Shown piece after piece: positions 1 through 8,408 of a stretch of 64,000 nt of DNA (its first letter is position 1; each line of letters starts with the position of its first letter). This DNA is from Terribacillus halophilus (GTDB lineage: Bacteria > Bacillota > Bacilli > Bacillales > Amphibacillaceae). The DNA lies in assembly GCF_900101385.1 (NCBI RefSeq), contig NZ_FMZB01000012.1:1-64000 (forward strand), written 5' to 3'. A program made the position numbers and the translations under genes. The notes under the pieces were generated by a model. It made no database searches. It had not been told where the DNA came from and saw nothing but the letters and a program-made list of their open reading frames with translations.

Positions 1-17
1 TTTTCTGCATAAAAAAT

Positions 18-69
18 ACCCTCCAAATTGACACTTAGTTTAAGTGTACCACTTGAAGGGTGTTTTTTT
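18..69 (+). terminator. Intrinsic terminator at window start
   Basis: An imperfect inverted repeat has arms at about 18-37 and 41-61 and is followed by a run of T at 63-69, which is the form of a rho-independent terminator. It would end a plus-strand transcript that starts left of the window. Its long arms could also be the end of a decayed insertion sequence, but no transposase frame is visible next to it. Confidence 0.55.
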
Positions 70-469
70 ATGTCCCATTTGACTAGGTTAGTCTACATGT
101 GCTTTAGGTTTTTTATCGTTCGATAATCTTTTTGTTGGTACCAGGTCTGACCGTTGTAGCGGTCTTTGTCGCTTTTTCTCAGCCGGAACATAAACGACGT
201 TCTTGCAGGATGATCACTTTACGGATGAATTAGGAATTAGTGTGTGTTTGAATTTGTTTATTTTTTCATCATTCTATCTAATCGGCGATAACCAGATTGC
301 CCTCCTGGCTGATTCCGCATTTTATCCTCGGAGCGCCCATTGATTTAAAGAATGGCGGATTGCATACCAAGATGCTTTATCCAATTGCAGCTGCTTGATG
401 CTAACGATGGGGGCAATTCGGATTGAAGGGATATGAATGGAAAGGAAGGATATATTAATGCTGACTGCC

Positions 470-1175
470 AGCATCAACCTTGGACATACAGGCTGGGATA
501 TTACAAGCTGCTTGAAAAAAATTCCAGCAAGATGAATTGAGAGTTCGTATCCAAACAAAGATGCGTATGCGCACGAGCAAAAGTCGAGTCATAGGGGTTA
601 CGGCTACCAAAGGTGACGGTGCTTGTGATACGCTTATCGGACAGACGCCCGGAGTTTGTACAGCGAGCTTATAAAAGAGCCGGATCGCCCGCATTTTCCT
701 GATCATACCATTAAAGGAAATGGAGCCGCCCTTGCCGGGCCTTGCGAGACTCTTGGTGTTGAATCGCAAATAGCTCATCATCATGTTTTTTCCTGTCGAT
801 TATAAAAAGGAATTCACTTTGATTTTTGAGGCTTGCCCGACTTTCTATTTGTTTTTCGGCTGCAGATGAAGCGGGAAATTGCGCCTGCCGGTATGGGCAA
901 TGAATGTCCCATATCTCGGAGGAATGATTTGCCTGTAAGGTAAAGAGCTTTACAAGGAACAGCTGCTTCGCCAGCTTGAGAAAGCGGTCTTCCTGAATTG
1001 TCGGATTCGATTGTTTACCAGGAGGCCCAGTCTCCAGCCGATTTAGCTGTACTTACTCGCGCGTATCGAGGCACCATCTTTGGTTTTGGGGGGTACGACT
1101 CATCCAGGCGGCAGTGCGCCGGTGGACTCTCAAGCGGGTAATGGACAGCCAAGTAATCATAACAGGATAGCTCCA
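470..1175 (+). pseudogene. Decayed carotenoid desaturase/oxidase (CrtN/CrtP family)
   Basis: No intact frame exists here, but plus-strand fragments in shifting frames read like one phytoene-desaturase-family protein in the right order. About 519-650 gives RVIGV...GD..CDTLI, the FAD-domain stretch before the NAD motif. About 755-830 gives LGV..QIAHHHVFF followed by DYKKEF, typical of diapophytoene desaturases (HHNVFFS.DYKKEF). About 940-985 gives GKELYKEQLLRQLEKA. About 1015-1075 gives QSPADL then YRGTIFG, and about 1088-1125 gives GGTTHPGGSAP, the conserved FAD-binding C-terminal GG..HPGG motif. Several frameshifts and stops separate these pieces, and no N-terminal dinucleotide motif could be found upstream. 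It sits just upstream of fni, whose product supplies the isoprenoid precursors for carotenoids. Desaturase and oxidase members cannot be told apart at this degree of decay. Confidence 0.7.
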
Positions 1176-1194
1176 GGAGCCAGGGGGAAACAGG

Positions 1195-2235
1195 ATGACA
1201 GAAAGATCCATACATAACCGTAAGGATGAACATATACATATTACACTGAATGAACAGGTGCAAGGAAAAGGTATTTCGACGGGGTTGGAGTATTATCGAT
1301 TCGAACATCAGGCACTTCCTGAAATCAGCTTTGCATCAATCGATACTTCCACGACGTTTCTTGATAAACAGGTGAAAGTTCCTTTTCTGATCAGCAGCAT
1401 GACCGGGGGGACAACGCGCGCCCATGAAATCAACCGTAATTTAGCAAGTGCGGCTGAACAAAAGGGGTGGGCATTAGGGCTTGGTTCCAGCCGAGTGGCG
1501 CTTGAGAATAAAACCGCAGCTGCAAGTTTCCAGCTGCGGGAACAAGCACCGACCATCCCAATTTTCGCAAATATCGGTGCCGTTCAGCTGAATTATGGTT
1601 ACGGAGCAGAAGAATGCAGTGAAATTGTGCGTTTGACAGGCGCAGATGCCATCGTCCTGCATCTTAACAGCATGCAGGAAGTTTTTCAGGATGAAGGAGA
1701 TACTGATTTCAGCGGACTTTTGATAAAAATTGCAAGAGTGGCAGATAAATTGAATGTACCGATTGGGGTGAAAGAGGTAGGTTTCGGGATTGCACCGGAT
1801 ACTTGCAGCCAGCTAATCGAAGCTGGTGTGCAATTCATCGATACTGCCGGGGCTGGCGGCACTTCATGGATCGAGGTGGAAAAATATCGTTCGCAGGATA
1901 CGATAAAGCAAAGAGCCGCATCAGCATTCCTTGATTGGGGCATTCCGACAGTCAGAAGCATCGAGCAGCTAAGCGGCTTGCCAAAACCCCCTAAATGCTT
2001 GATTGCAAGCGGGGGGATCACCAATGGCGTGGATGCTGCCAAAGCGATTGCGTTAGGCGCTGATATGGCAGGATACGGCAGGTCAATACTTCCTGAGGCA
2101 GTAAGTTCAGCAGAAGCACTGCTTGAGCGTTTCGAGCAGCTCGAACTTGAGCTTCGGATCAGCATGTTCGGCATTGGAGCAATGAACTTGGAGGCATTAA
2201 AAAATACGGACAGGTTAATCAGGCAAAACGCCTGA
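1195..2235 (+). CDS. fni: Type 2 isopentenyl-diphosphate delta-isomerase
   Basis: This 346-residue cytosolic flavoenzyme interconverts isopentenyl and dimethylallyl diphosphate, using FMN, NADPH and Mg2+. The protein opens with an R-K-DEH motif near residue 10. It carries the family signatures PFLISSMTGG (about 61-70), a GLGSSR segment, HLNSMQE (about 157-163, substrate and metal site) and the FMN-phosphate region GAGGTSW near 219. The length equals the usual family length. The ATG follows a GGGGG ribosome site. In B. subtilis the homologue ypgA/fni neighbours other genes; here it follows a dead carotenoid desaturase, so it may once have belonged to a pigment locus. It is not expected to be essential where isopentenyl and dimethylallyl diphosphate both come from the MEP pathway. 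Confidence 0.96.
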   Translation: MTERSIHNRKDEHIHITLNEQVQGKGISTGLEYYRFEHQALPEISFASIDTSTTFLDKQVKVPFLISSMTGGTTRAHEINRNLASAAEQKGWALGLGSSRVALENKTAAASFQLREQAPTIPIFANIGAVQLNYGYGAEECSEIVRLTGADAIVLHLNSMQEVFQDEGDTDFSGLLIKIARVADKLNVPIGVKEVGFGIAPDTCSQLIEAGVQFIDTAGAGGTSWIEVEKYRSQDTIKQRAASAFLDWGIPTVRSIEQLSGLPKPPKCLIASGGITNGVDAAKAIALGADMAGYGRSILPEAVSSAEALLERFEQLELELRISMFGIGAMNLEALKNTDRLIRQNA

Positions 2236-2315
2236 AAATTAGGTTGTTGTCATAGTACATGTTCTATCTTCCTCTCATATGTTATAGGGAATCCAATACA
2301 GAAAGGGGAAAGAAC

Positions 2316-2720
2316 ATGCGAAAAAGACATTGTTGTCCAAAGATACAGCCGCAACACACTGTCCACTGCGGTACGAAGACACTTGTCGATCCCGTTATGA
2401 ACAATGTACAACACACATATTCCGAAGAGGTAATAGAGCATATACACCCTGTCCACACGACAGTCGTGAACCATCATAAGGTAAAGAATGTCCATGCATA
2501 TCCGCATACGACTTCTTTTGCGAATGAGCAATCGGTAGAGGAAACTCACCTCAGCCCGACTCATAACTCTCCGCCTCGTCCGAATCCATGCCATAACTGC
2601 GGGCCGATGATGCCAATGCCACAGCAAATGCCGCAGCAAGTTAGCCCGGAAATGTATCAGCCGCAGCAGCAACCTCAAATGGCACCAAAACCAAAACCGA
2701 ATCAGAAAAAGTGGTATTGA
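2316..2720 (+). CDS. cotD: Spore coat protein D homologue
   Basis: A 134-residue protein with the His-rich coat signature: a CotD-like core (residues about 10-70) with HTVHCGTK, HIHPVHTTVVNHH and HAYPHT, followed by a Pro/Gln/Met-rich tail ending in KPKPNQKKWY. CotD is an inner spore coat component, so its presence indicates a spore former. I chose ATG 2316 because GAAAGGGGAA lies just upstream; an in-frame start at 2259 has no ribosome site and adds unrelated residues. B. subtilis CotD is about 75 residues, so this form has a long low-complexity C-terminal extension. A terminator follows directly. Expression would be expected under SigK/GerE in the mother cell, though I did not identify a promoter. 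Confidence 0.85.
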   Translation: MRKRHCCPKIQPQHTVHCGTKTLVDPVMNNVQHTYSEEVIEHIHPVHTTVVNHHKVKNVHAYPHTTSFANEQSVEETHLSPTHNSPPRPNPCHNCGPMMPMPQQMPQQVSPEMYQPQQQPQMAPKPKPNQKKWY

Positions 2721-2722
2721 TA

Positions 2723-2747
2723 GAGCTGGCTTATGCCAGCTCTTTTA
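2723..2747 (+). terminator. Terminator after cotD
   Basis: A perfect 8-bp stem (2723-2730 with 2735-2742, GAGCTGGC/GCCAGCTC) has a 4-base loop and is followed by TTTT. It starts three bases after the cotD stop codon. Confidence 0.85.
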
Positions 2748-2791
2748 TGTTTAGATAGAAACAGTAAAAGAAAAAGGAGAGCATCTCCCGG

Positions 2792-3361
2792 ATGAAGAAT
2801 TTATACATTACAGGATACAAGCACTATGAAATGGGAATCTTTAAAATGAGTGATCCGCGTGTGCATTATATCAAGCAAACCATACGGGACAAGCTGATCG
2901 GTCTGATCGAATCAGGATTGGAATGGGTACTTTTGTCCGGGCAGACAGGCGTGGAACTGTGGGCAGCTCAAATCGTGCTCGATTTGAAGGAGGAAGGATA
3001 TGACATTCAGCTTGCTGTCATACCGCCTTTTGATAATCAGGATGCACGATGGTCAGAGGAATTGCAGGAAGATTACCAGGAAGTGATCATGCTTGCCGAT
3101 TTCTATCAGCCCATATACGAAGGGGATTATAAAGGACCTTACCAATTCAAGGCACGCGACAAATGGATGCTGTCGAAAACCGAGGCAGCACTTGTCATGT
3201 ATGATGAGAATCAGACAGGCAGTATCGATTTCTTCCTCAAAGAAGCGCGGAGCTATCAAGAAGCCCATGATTACGAGCTTTATTATATAACCGCCCTGGA
3301 TTTGCAAGATACCGTTGAGCAGGCACAAATGAACGATCCATCCTATTGGGACCAGACTTGA
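2792..3361 (+). CDS. ypsA: YpsA family protein (DUF1273, SLOG superfamily)
   Basis: A 189-residue cytosolic protein matching the YpsA/DUF1273 family: N-terminal YITGYKHYEMGIF, then LLSGQTGVELWAA (the Gly-rich nucleotide-binding loop of the Rossmann-like SLOG fold, about 50-62), and LALVMYDE later. Literature on B. subtilis and S. aureus YpsA links it to cell division and stress, but its ligand is unknown. It sits immediately before gpsB, as in B. subtilis, which fits a cell-division role. The ATG is preceded by AAAGGAGAG. Length is normal for the family. Confidence 0.93.
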   Translation: MKNLYITGYKHYEMGIFKMSDPRVHYIKQTIRDKLIGLIESGLEWVLLSGQTGVELWAAQIVLDLKEEGYDIQLAVIPPFDNQDARWSEELQEDYQEVIMLADFYQPIYEGDYKGPYQFKARDKWMLSKTEAALVMYDENQTGSIDFFLKEARSYQEAHDYELYYITALDLQDTVEQAQMNDPSYWDQT

Positions 3362-3382
3362 GAAGAAAATTGACAATCCTGC

Positions 3383-3411
3383 TTGATTTTGAAAGAATGT
3401 ACTTATATACA
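3383..3411 (+). promoter_or_regulatory. Putative SigA promoter of gpsB
   Basis: TTGATT (3383-3388) and TATACA (3406-3411) are separated by 17 bases and lie about 25 bases upstream of the gpsB start. Confidence 0.5.
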
Positions 3412-3436
3412 ATCGTATAAATGAGGTGACTTGTGT

Positions 3437-3799
3437 ATGGCATTGGCAAATATCCAACTGACACAAAAAGATATCTTTGAAAAGAATTTTAAAACCGGTA
3501 TGCGCGGTTATAATCAAGATGAAGTCGACGAATACCTGGATAAGATCATCCAAGATTATGAAACATTCCAAAAAGAAATCGATCGTCTGAAAAGTGAAAA
3601 CGAACGACTCAGACAGCAGCTCTCAAACGACAGTAGACCACAATCGAGATCAACGCAGCAGCCAAAGGAACAAGCAGCACCGGCCGCCCCAGCGCGAGAG
3701 GCACAGACAAACCATCAGGTGAACTATGATATCCTGAAGCGTCTTTCCAATTTGGAAAAGGCCGTTTTTGGTAAGAAATTCGCTGAGAATGATGTTTGA
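3437..3799 (+). CDS. gpsB: Cell cycle protein GpsB
   Basis: A 120-residue DivIVA-like adaptor that coordinates peptidoglycan synthases (PBP1) with the division machinery at the septum. The N-terminal membrane-binding/PBP-docking domain shows LTQKDIFEKNFKT and the conserved GYNQDEVDEYLD (about 25-36), followed by a coiled coil to about residue 65. Then comes a Gln/Ala/Pro linker, and a C-terminal helix ILKRLSNLEKAVFGKKF that forms the hexamerisation domain. The longer frame from TTG 3431 was rejected: ATG 3437 has GAGGTG at 3423-3428 with good spacing. The arrangement ypsA-gpsB-rnpB matches B. subtilis. Confidence 0.96.
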   Translation: MALANIQLTQKDIFEKNFKTGMRGYNQDEVDEYLDKIIQDYETFQKEIDRLKSENERLRQQLSNDSRPQSRSTQQPKEQAAPAAPAREAQTNHQVNYDILKRLSNLEKAVFGKKFAENDV

Positions 3800-3811
3800 T
3801 GCCGAACCGTC

Positions 3812-3840
3812 TTGACTATTGACGTCGAACCGCGTACAAT
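3812..3840 (+). promoter_or_regulatory. Strong SigA promoter of rnpB
   Basis: TTGACT (3812-3817), a 17-base spacer and TACAAT (3835-3840) give a near-consensus vegetative promoter. Initiation would fall near 3847, just before the RNase P RNA P1 helix. Confidence 0.85.
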
Positions 3841-3849
3841 AGGTTAGCA

Positions 3850-4250
3850 ACTTAAAAATGAATGTTTGAGTAATCGCTGCAGCAATGCAGAGGAAAGTCC
3901 ATGCTCACACAGGCTGAGATGCTTGTAGTGTTCGTGCTTGGCGAATTCATAAGCCAAGGTAGCAGCAATGCTAACGGCAGGCAGAACGCCTAAGTCTTCG
4001 GATATGGCCGACATGTCTTGAAAGTGCCACAGTGACGTAGTCAGCTTGGAAACTTGCTGAGTGGAACGAGGTAAACCCCGCGAGTGAGCAACCCAAATGT
4101 TGGTAGGGGCACCCTTGATTATGGGAATTCAACCTAAAAAGGGACAGGCAATGAGCTTGTAGATAGATGATTACTGCCGTTGTACGAGGCTGACCACCGC
4201 TCGCAGTGCATCGGTACAGAACATGGCTTACAGAACATTCATTTGGTCCA
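3850..4250 (+). ncRNA. rnpB: RNase P RNA, Bacillus type B
   Basis: This is the catalytic RNA subunit that removes 5' leaders from pre-tRNAs. The 5' side contains GTTTGAGTAATCGCTGC and GAGGAAAGTCCATGCTC (P4 strand), and the middle contains GGTAAACCCC and GAGTGAGCAACCCAAA. The 3' side contains AGATAGATGATTACTGCC, GTACGAGG and ACATGGCTTACAGAAC (second P4 strand). These match the B. subtilis type B RNA block by block. The P1 helix is formed by 3856-3866 with 4234-4244 (perfect 11 bp), which sets the ends to within a few bases. A near-consensus promoter lies upstream and a terminator downstream. Confidence 0.97.
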
Positions 4251-4265
4251 CTGTATACAACAAAC

Positions 4266-4303
4266 AGCCCTTTCTAACTGGTTACAGCTAGAGAGGGCTT
4301 TTT
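4266..4303 (+). terminator. Terminator of rnpB
   Basis: The stem AGCCCTTTCTAACT (4266-4279) pairs with AGCTAGAGAGGGCT (4286-4299) with a few G-U pairs, followed by TTTTT. Confidence 0.9.
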
Positions 4304-4326
4304 AATACATAAAAGCGAGGTTTTAC

Positions 4327-5463
4327 ATGATGAACAGGCAAGTGACCCTGATTGCCACTGCTGCGATGGGATTGGAAGCAGTCGTTGCACGCGAAGTGAA
4401 GCAGTTGGGCTATGAAGAAGTACAAGTCGATAATGGAAGGGTAGTATTCCAGGCGGATCCGTCCGCCATCGCACGCTGCAATCTATGGCTGCGGACAGCC
4501 GATCGTATCAAAGTGCTCGTCGGTGAATTCAAGGCGACGACTTTTGATGAGCTTTTTGAACAGACGAAGGCATTGCCATGGGAAACGTACATACAGGAAA
4601 ATGGGGAATTCCCGGTTATCGGAAAAAGTGTCAAATCGACGCTTTATAGCGTCCCCGATTGCCAGCGTATCGTCAAAAAGGCTGTCGTGGAGCGGCTGAA
4701 ACAAAAGCATGGTATTGCTTCCTGGCTGGAAGAGTCTGGTCCAAGACACCGTATCGAAGTGGCTATCTTGAAAGATACGGTAAGTCTGACATTGGACACA
4801 AGCGGCACCGGCTTGCATAAGCGCGGCTATCGCGTCGGGCAAGGCGAAGCGCCGATCAAAGAAACCCTTGCAGCCGCGATGGTGCTTTTGACGAATTGGC
4901 GTCCGGAATTCCCGCTGCATGATCCGTTCTGCGGGAGTGGTACAATTGCCATCGAAGCTGCACTGATCGGTCAGAATATCGCACCTGGATTTAACCGCGA
5001 ATTTGATGCCGAGAACTGGCATTGGGTAAAATCCGACCTTTGGGAAAAGGCGCTGGAAGAAGCCGAGGATTTAGCCAATTATGATCAGGAGCTCCATATT
5101 TCCGGATCGGATATCGATCATAAAATGGTGGAAATCGCCAAAGCGAATAGTATCGAAGCAGGTCTTGGGGAATTGGTCAACTGGAGACAGATGCAGGTGG
5201 CAGATTGGAATCCGAAGCAGGATAATGGCTATATGATAACGAATCCGCCATATGGGGAAAGATTGGGAGATCGCCCTGAAGTGGAAAAGGCCTACAAAGA
5301 GCTAGGTAGCATCATGAAGGATAATCCTTCATGGAGCGGTTATATCTTAACATCCCATGAAAGTTTCGAAACATTCTATGGCAAGCAGGCAACGAAGAAA
5401 CGCAAGCTTTTCAATGGTTTTATCAAAACCGATTATTATCAGTATTTCGGTAAACATATCTGA
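4327..5463 (+). CDS. ypsC: 23S rRNA guanine methyltransferase RlmL-like (YpsC)
   Basis: A 378-residue SAM-dependent RNA methyltransferase (RlmK/L, YpsC family). The N-terminal THUMP RNA-binding domain spans about residues 1-155. The family signature HKRGYR follows (about 163-169), then the Rossmann methyltransferase core with DPFCGSG (about 198-204, SAM loop), SGSDID and the catalytic NPPYGE starting at Asn306. By homology to E. coli RlmL it would make m2G in 23S rRNA; the exact target in Bacillaceae is less certain. The first of two adjacent Met codons is used. It follows rnpB as in B. subtilis and runs into ypwA after 17 bases. Confidence 0.93.
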   Translation: MMNRQVTLIATAAMGLEAVVAREVKQLGYEEVQVDNGRVVFQADPSAIARCNLWLRTADRIKVLVGEFKATTFDELFEQTKALPWETYIQENGEFPVIGKSVKSTLYSVPDCQRIVKKAVVERLKQKHGIASWLEESGPRHRIEVAILKDTVSLTLDTSGTGLHKRGYRVGQGEAPIKETLAAAMVLLTNWRPEFPLHDPFCGSGTIAIEAALIGQNIAPGFNREFDAENWHWVKSDLWEKALEEAEDLANYDQELHISGSDIDHKMVEIAKANSIEAGLGELVNWRQMQVADWNPKQDNGYMITNPPYGERLGDRPEVEKAYKELGSIMKDNPSWSGYILTSHESFETFYGKQATKKRKLFNGFIKTDYYQYFGKHI

Positions 5464-5480
5464 AAAAGGGAGCGGATAGT

Positions 5481-6971
5481 ATGTCAGATGCAACACAGCA
5501 ATATTGGGATTTGATCAAAGAACAAAAAGCGTATGAAGAAGCAATCGCCCTTATGCATTGGGACCTGCGGACAAAAGCTCCGAAAGCCGGTATGGAATAT
5601 CGAGCTGAAGCAATCAGCTATTTATCACAGCAGTCGCATCGTCTATCCACATCTGACAAACTGAAAGAACTGATTGACGAACTGAAGCCGATCGCCAAGG
5701 ATGAAATTCTGATCAAATCACTAGCTGAGAGTGAAAAAGAATACAACCGCAACAAAAAGATTCCCGAAGCAGAATTTAAAGCATATATCATGCTTCAATC
5801 CAAAGCTGAATCCGTATGGGGAGAAGCAAGGGAGAAGGGGGATTTCAGGTTGCTCCAGCCATATTTGGAGGAACTGGTCACCTATAAGAAGAAGTTCGCT
5901 TCCTACTGGAATGCGGATCAACATGCTTATGATGTTCTGTTGGATATGTATGAGCCTGGCGTGACGATGGAGACATTGGACGAAGTGTTCCCGGCATTAC
6001 GCAAATCACTCACAAATTTACTTGAACAAATCAAGCAATCGGATGTGAAACCAGATACTAGTGTGCTGCAGACACATTTCTCAAAGGAACAGCAAAAAGC
6101 TTTCACTATTTCTGTCCTGAAAAAAATGGGTTATGACTTCGAAGCAGGGAGACTGGATGATACAATCCATCCGTTTGAAATCACCTTAAACCCGAAAGAT
6201 GTCCGTATCACGACACGTTATGATGAGGATGACTTCCGAATGGCTGTCTTCGGTACAATCCATGAAGGCGGACATGCGCTTTATGAACAGAATATAGCGG
6301 AAAAACTGGCAGCGACTCCTTTGGCTAGCGGTACGAGCATGGGAATCCATGAATCACAATCGTTATTCTGGGAAAACTTCGTTGCCCGCAGCGAGGCTTT
6401 CTGGAAAGGGCACTTCGAGGAATTCAAGACGTATGCACCTGCTTCCTTGCAGGAAATCGATTTTGATACCTTCTACCAAGCTGTAAATGAAGTGAAAGCA
6501 TCCTTCATCCGAATCGAGGCTGACGAGTTGACGTATGCTTTGCATATCATGATTCGCTATGAATTGGAGAAGGCTTTATTCAAGGATGAGATCACGGTTG
6601 CCGAGCTGCCGGCGATTTGGAACAGGAAGATGGAGGAGTATCTCGGTATTGTGCCGGAAAGTGATTCTCAAGGCGTGCTGCAGGACATTCACTGGTCCGG
6701 CGGTGATTTCGGCTATTTCCCTTCTTACGCATTAGGTTATATGTATGCGGCACAATTCCATGCGAAGATGCAGGAAACCTTGGATACAGACCGACTGATC
6801 GAACAAGGGGAATTTGCGCCGATCAAGCAGTGGCTGACAGAACAAATCCATCAATACGGGAAGGCGAAAAAACCGTTGGAACTGCTGCAGGATGTGACTG
6901 ATGAAGGATTGAATGCCGATCATCTAGTATCCTATCTGACTGAGAAATACAGCAAAATCTATCAGCTATAA
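5481..6971 (+). CDS. ypwA: M32 family metallocarboxypeptidase
   Basis: A 496-residue zinc carboxypeptidase of family M32 (carboxypeptidase Taq/YpwA), a mostly helical cytosolic homodimer that trims C-terminal residues. The zinc motif HEGGH is at 261-265, inside TIHEGGHALYEQN. The downstream HESQS.FWEN (zinc-ligand Glu) and the IR.EADE.TY.LHI..R segment (about 337-357), both conserved in M32, are present. The full family length is present. AAAAGGGAGCGG precedes ATG 5481. A hairpin terminator overlaps the stop codon. Confidence 0.95.
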   Translation: MSDATQQYWDLIKEQKAYEEAIALMHWDLRTKAPKAGMEYRAEAISYLSQQSHRLSTSDKLKELIDELKPIAKDEILIKSLAESEKEYNRNKKIPEAEFKAYIMLQSKAESVWGEAREKGDFRLLQPYLEELVTYKKKFASYWNADQHAYDVLLDMYEPGVTMETLDEVFPALRKSLTNLLEQIKQSDVKPDTSVLQTHFSKEQQKAFTISVLKKMGYDFEAGRLDDTIHPFEITLNPKDVRITTRYDEDDFRMAVFGTIHEGGHALYEQNIAEKLAATPLASGTSMGIHESQSLFWENFVARSEAFWKGHFEEFKTYAPASLQEIDFDTFYQAVNEVKASFIRIEADELTYALHIMIRYELEKALFKDEITVAELPAIWNRKMEEYLGIVPESDSQGVLQDIHWSGGDFGYFPSYALGYMYAAQFHAKMQETLDTDRLIEQGEFAPIKQWLTEQIHQYGKAKKPLELLQDVTDEGLNADHLVSYLTEKYSKIYQL

Positions 6972-7005
6972 AAAAACGATGCAGAGTCCATCTGCATCGT
7001 TTTTC
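6971..7005. terminator. Bidirectional terminator between ypwA and a lipoprotein gene
   Basis: A perfect 9-bp stem (CGATGCAGA/TCTGCATCG) is flanked by A-run and T-run, so it can stop both ypwA and the convergent minus-strand gene. Confidence 0.9.
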
Positions 7006-7007
7006 CT

Positions 7008-7538
7008 TTAGCTTAAAGCTGTTGCCATATTTGGTACTTGCAAGCCAGCATCTTCATAGATACCTTCTAGTTCGGACTGAAAAGCATCGAATTGCTTCTG
7101 AGCGGCATCGAAGTTTGGCTCTGTCTCAGAAGCGTCGATCGCTTTCGTCACTTCTTCGAAATAAGCTTTTAAAGAATCCAAAGATTTCGTGAATGCTTCT
7201 TTTTGCTCATCCGGAAGATTGCTTTCCAGTTTGTAATCAGCAAGTTTTGCCGCACCTTCATCTGCTGCTTTCTTAGCTGCTTCTGCAGATGTCTTGATGA
7301 CATCGTCCGTGGAAGCTTCATCGGCCAGAGCAGACTGATACGCTGCAACCGGTGCGTAATTTGCACTTAAATCTGCTGTGAAATCCATTTGTGTAGCAAG
7401 AAGTTCTTTTTTGACATCGGTCGTTTCTGTTTTTTCTGAACCGCTGTCAGTTTTACTTTGTGAGTCAGCACTTGAACAACCTGTTGCGAATATGGCTACG
7501 ATAGCCGTTAACGCAAGTAAGAACATGAGCTTTTTCAC
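7008..7538 (-). CDS. Putative lipoprotein of unknown function
   Basis: A 176-residue secreted lipoprotein. The signal peptide runs MKKLMFLLALTAIVAIFATGC, with a lipobox AT-G-C at about 18-21, so Cys21 should be lipidated and anchored to the outer face of the membrane. The next 25 residues are a Ser/Asp/Lys linker. The rest is an acidic, Ala/Glu/Lys-rich helical domain with no cysteine and no recognised catalytic motif. I do not recognise the family. AAAGGGGAT precedes the ATG. It stands alone between convergent ypwA and a divergent small gene. Confidence 0.85.
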   Translation of the reverse strand: MKKLMFLLALTAIVAIFATGCSSADSQSKTDSGSEKTETTDVKKELLATQMDFTADLSANYAPVAAYQSALADEASTDDVIKTSAEAAKKAADEGAAKLADYKLESNLPDEQKEAFTKSLDSLKAYFEEVTKAIDASETEPNFDAAQKQFDAFQSELEGIYEDAGLQVPNMATALS

Positions 7539-7668
7539 GCTAACATCCCCTTTCTGATTGGCTTCATTAGTTTAATGTTAATTTTTTGAATTGTAAATAC
7601 TTAGTAGAAATGTTCCAACAATGGGAAAAATCTGACAAATTTAAGAAAATAGAATTTTCATGATTTTG

Positions 7669-7696
7669 TTGAAACCGGAAACAACAATGCTATAAT
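7669..7696 (+). promoter_or_regulatory. Putative SigA promoter
   Basis: TTGAAA (7669-7674), 16 bases, TATAAT (7691-7696), about 30 bases before the start of the small gene at 7729. Confidence 0.65.
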
Positions 7697-7728
7697 TATA
7701 AACGGATTCTGATAAAGGGGTTTTGCAG

Positions 7729-8010
7729 TTGAAGAAACAAAGCTTAGCATATTTTCTGGATGATTTATGGGCGAAAGGATTTAAACTGACAGATGAAGAC
7801 GTACAATTCATCTATTTCGGAAAAAATTATGCGAATGCGCCCGATTGGAAAGTAGTAGTTGCCCTCCAAGTCACACTTCGGTTCCAGCATGCATTTGATG
7901 GCAGTTTCTACCTTAGTGTATTGGACTTGATCGGTGAAGATGGGGTGCAGACAAAAAAACAAGCAGAAGATCTGCTTGCGAAAAAAGGGTTCCAGCTTCA
8001 ATATCATTGA
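7729..8010 (+). CDS. Small conserved hypothetical protein (possibly DUF6123)
   Basis: A 93-residue soluble protein starting MKKQSLAYFLDDLW and rich in aromatic residues, with LTDEDVQFIYFGKNY and VALQVTLRFQHAF. I recall short proteins of this kind beside the RNase H-like gene in other Bacillaceae and labelled DUF6123, but this assignment is from memory and uncertain. TTG 7729 was chosen because AAAGGGG ends 8 bases upstream; the TTG at 7723 would be only 2 bases away. The 3' end overlaps the convergent ypeP by 7 bases. No function can be proposed. Confidence 0.75.
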   Translation: MKKQSLAYFLDDLWAKGFKLTDEDVQFIYFGKNYANAPDWKVVVALQVTLRFQHAFDGSFYLSVLDLIGEDGVQTKKQAEDLLAKKGFQLQYH

Positions 8011-8396
8011 TTCTGGCGTATGGCTTCCTTGGCAAGCTGATCTGCTGCTTTGTTTTGTTTTTCCGGTATCCATTTGATGAAGAAATAAGGAAACACTCGG
8101 CTCAACTCCATTACTTGTTCTAATAATGGCTGGAATTCTTTGTTCTTTGTATATTCCTTGTCGATTGCCTGCACGGCAGCCTGGGAATCCGAACGTAAGG
8201 AGATGATGGCTTCGGAGTGATCTTCGCGACAGATTTCCAGAGCTTTGATGATGGCCCAGAATTCAGCTTGGTGATTCGTCATCGTCCCAAGCTGTATGCT
8301 GTATGTCTTGCGCACTCCTTCTTTTATGACCACGATTCCTGCTCCGCTTACTCCTGGATTACCGCTGGTAGCACCATCGGTATATACCTCGATCAA
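8004..8396 (-). CDS. ypeP: RNase H-like protein (YpeP)
   Basis: A 130-residue RNase H type I fold protein, often labelled reverse-transcriptase-like. All four acidic active-site residues are visible: Asp7 (YTDGA), Glu45 (NHQAEF), Asp70 (LRSDSQ) and Asp119 (AADQLA). It could therefore cut the RNA strand of RNA-DNA hybrids, unlike the B. subtilis paralogues described as inactive. The N-terminal double-stranded RNA-binding domain of longer RnhA forms is absent. The TTG start follows AGGAGGG. It lies next to ypdP, as in B. subtilis. Confidence 0.9.
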   Translation of the reverse strand: MIEVYTDGATSGNPGVSGAGIVVIKEGVRKTYSIQLGTMTNHQAEFWAIIKALEICREDHSEAIISLRSDSQAAVQAIDKEYTKNKEFQPLLEQVMELSRVFPYFFIKWIPEKQNKAADQLAKEAIRQNQ

Positions 8397-8408
8397 TCCG
8401 TATCCCTC

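Noticed and set aside
1-100. Insertion sequence end
   Set aside because: The hairpin with a T-run is adequately explained as a terminator; no transposase remnant or target duplication was found.
455-784. 109-codon minus-strand frame near the window start
   Set aside because: The opposite strand holds ordered fragments of a carotenoid desaturase, which explains the sequence better; the frame has no ribosome site or recognisable motif.
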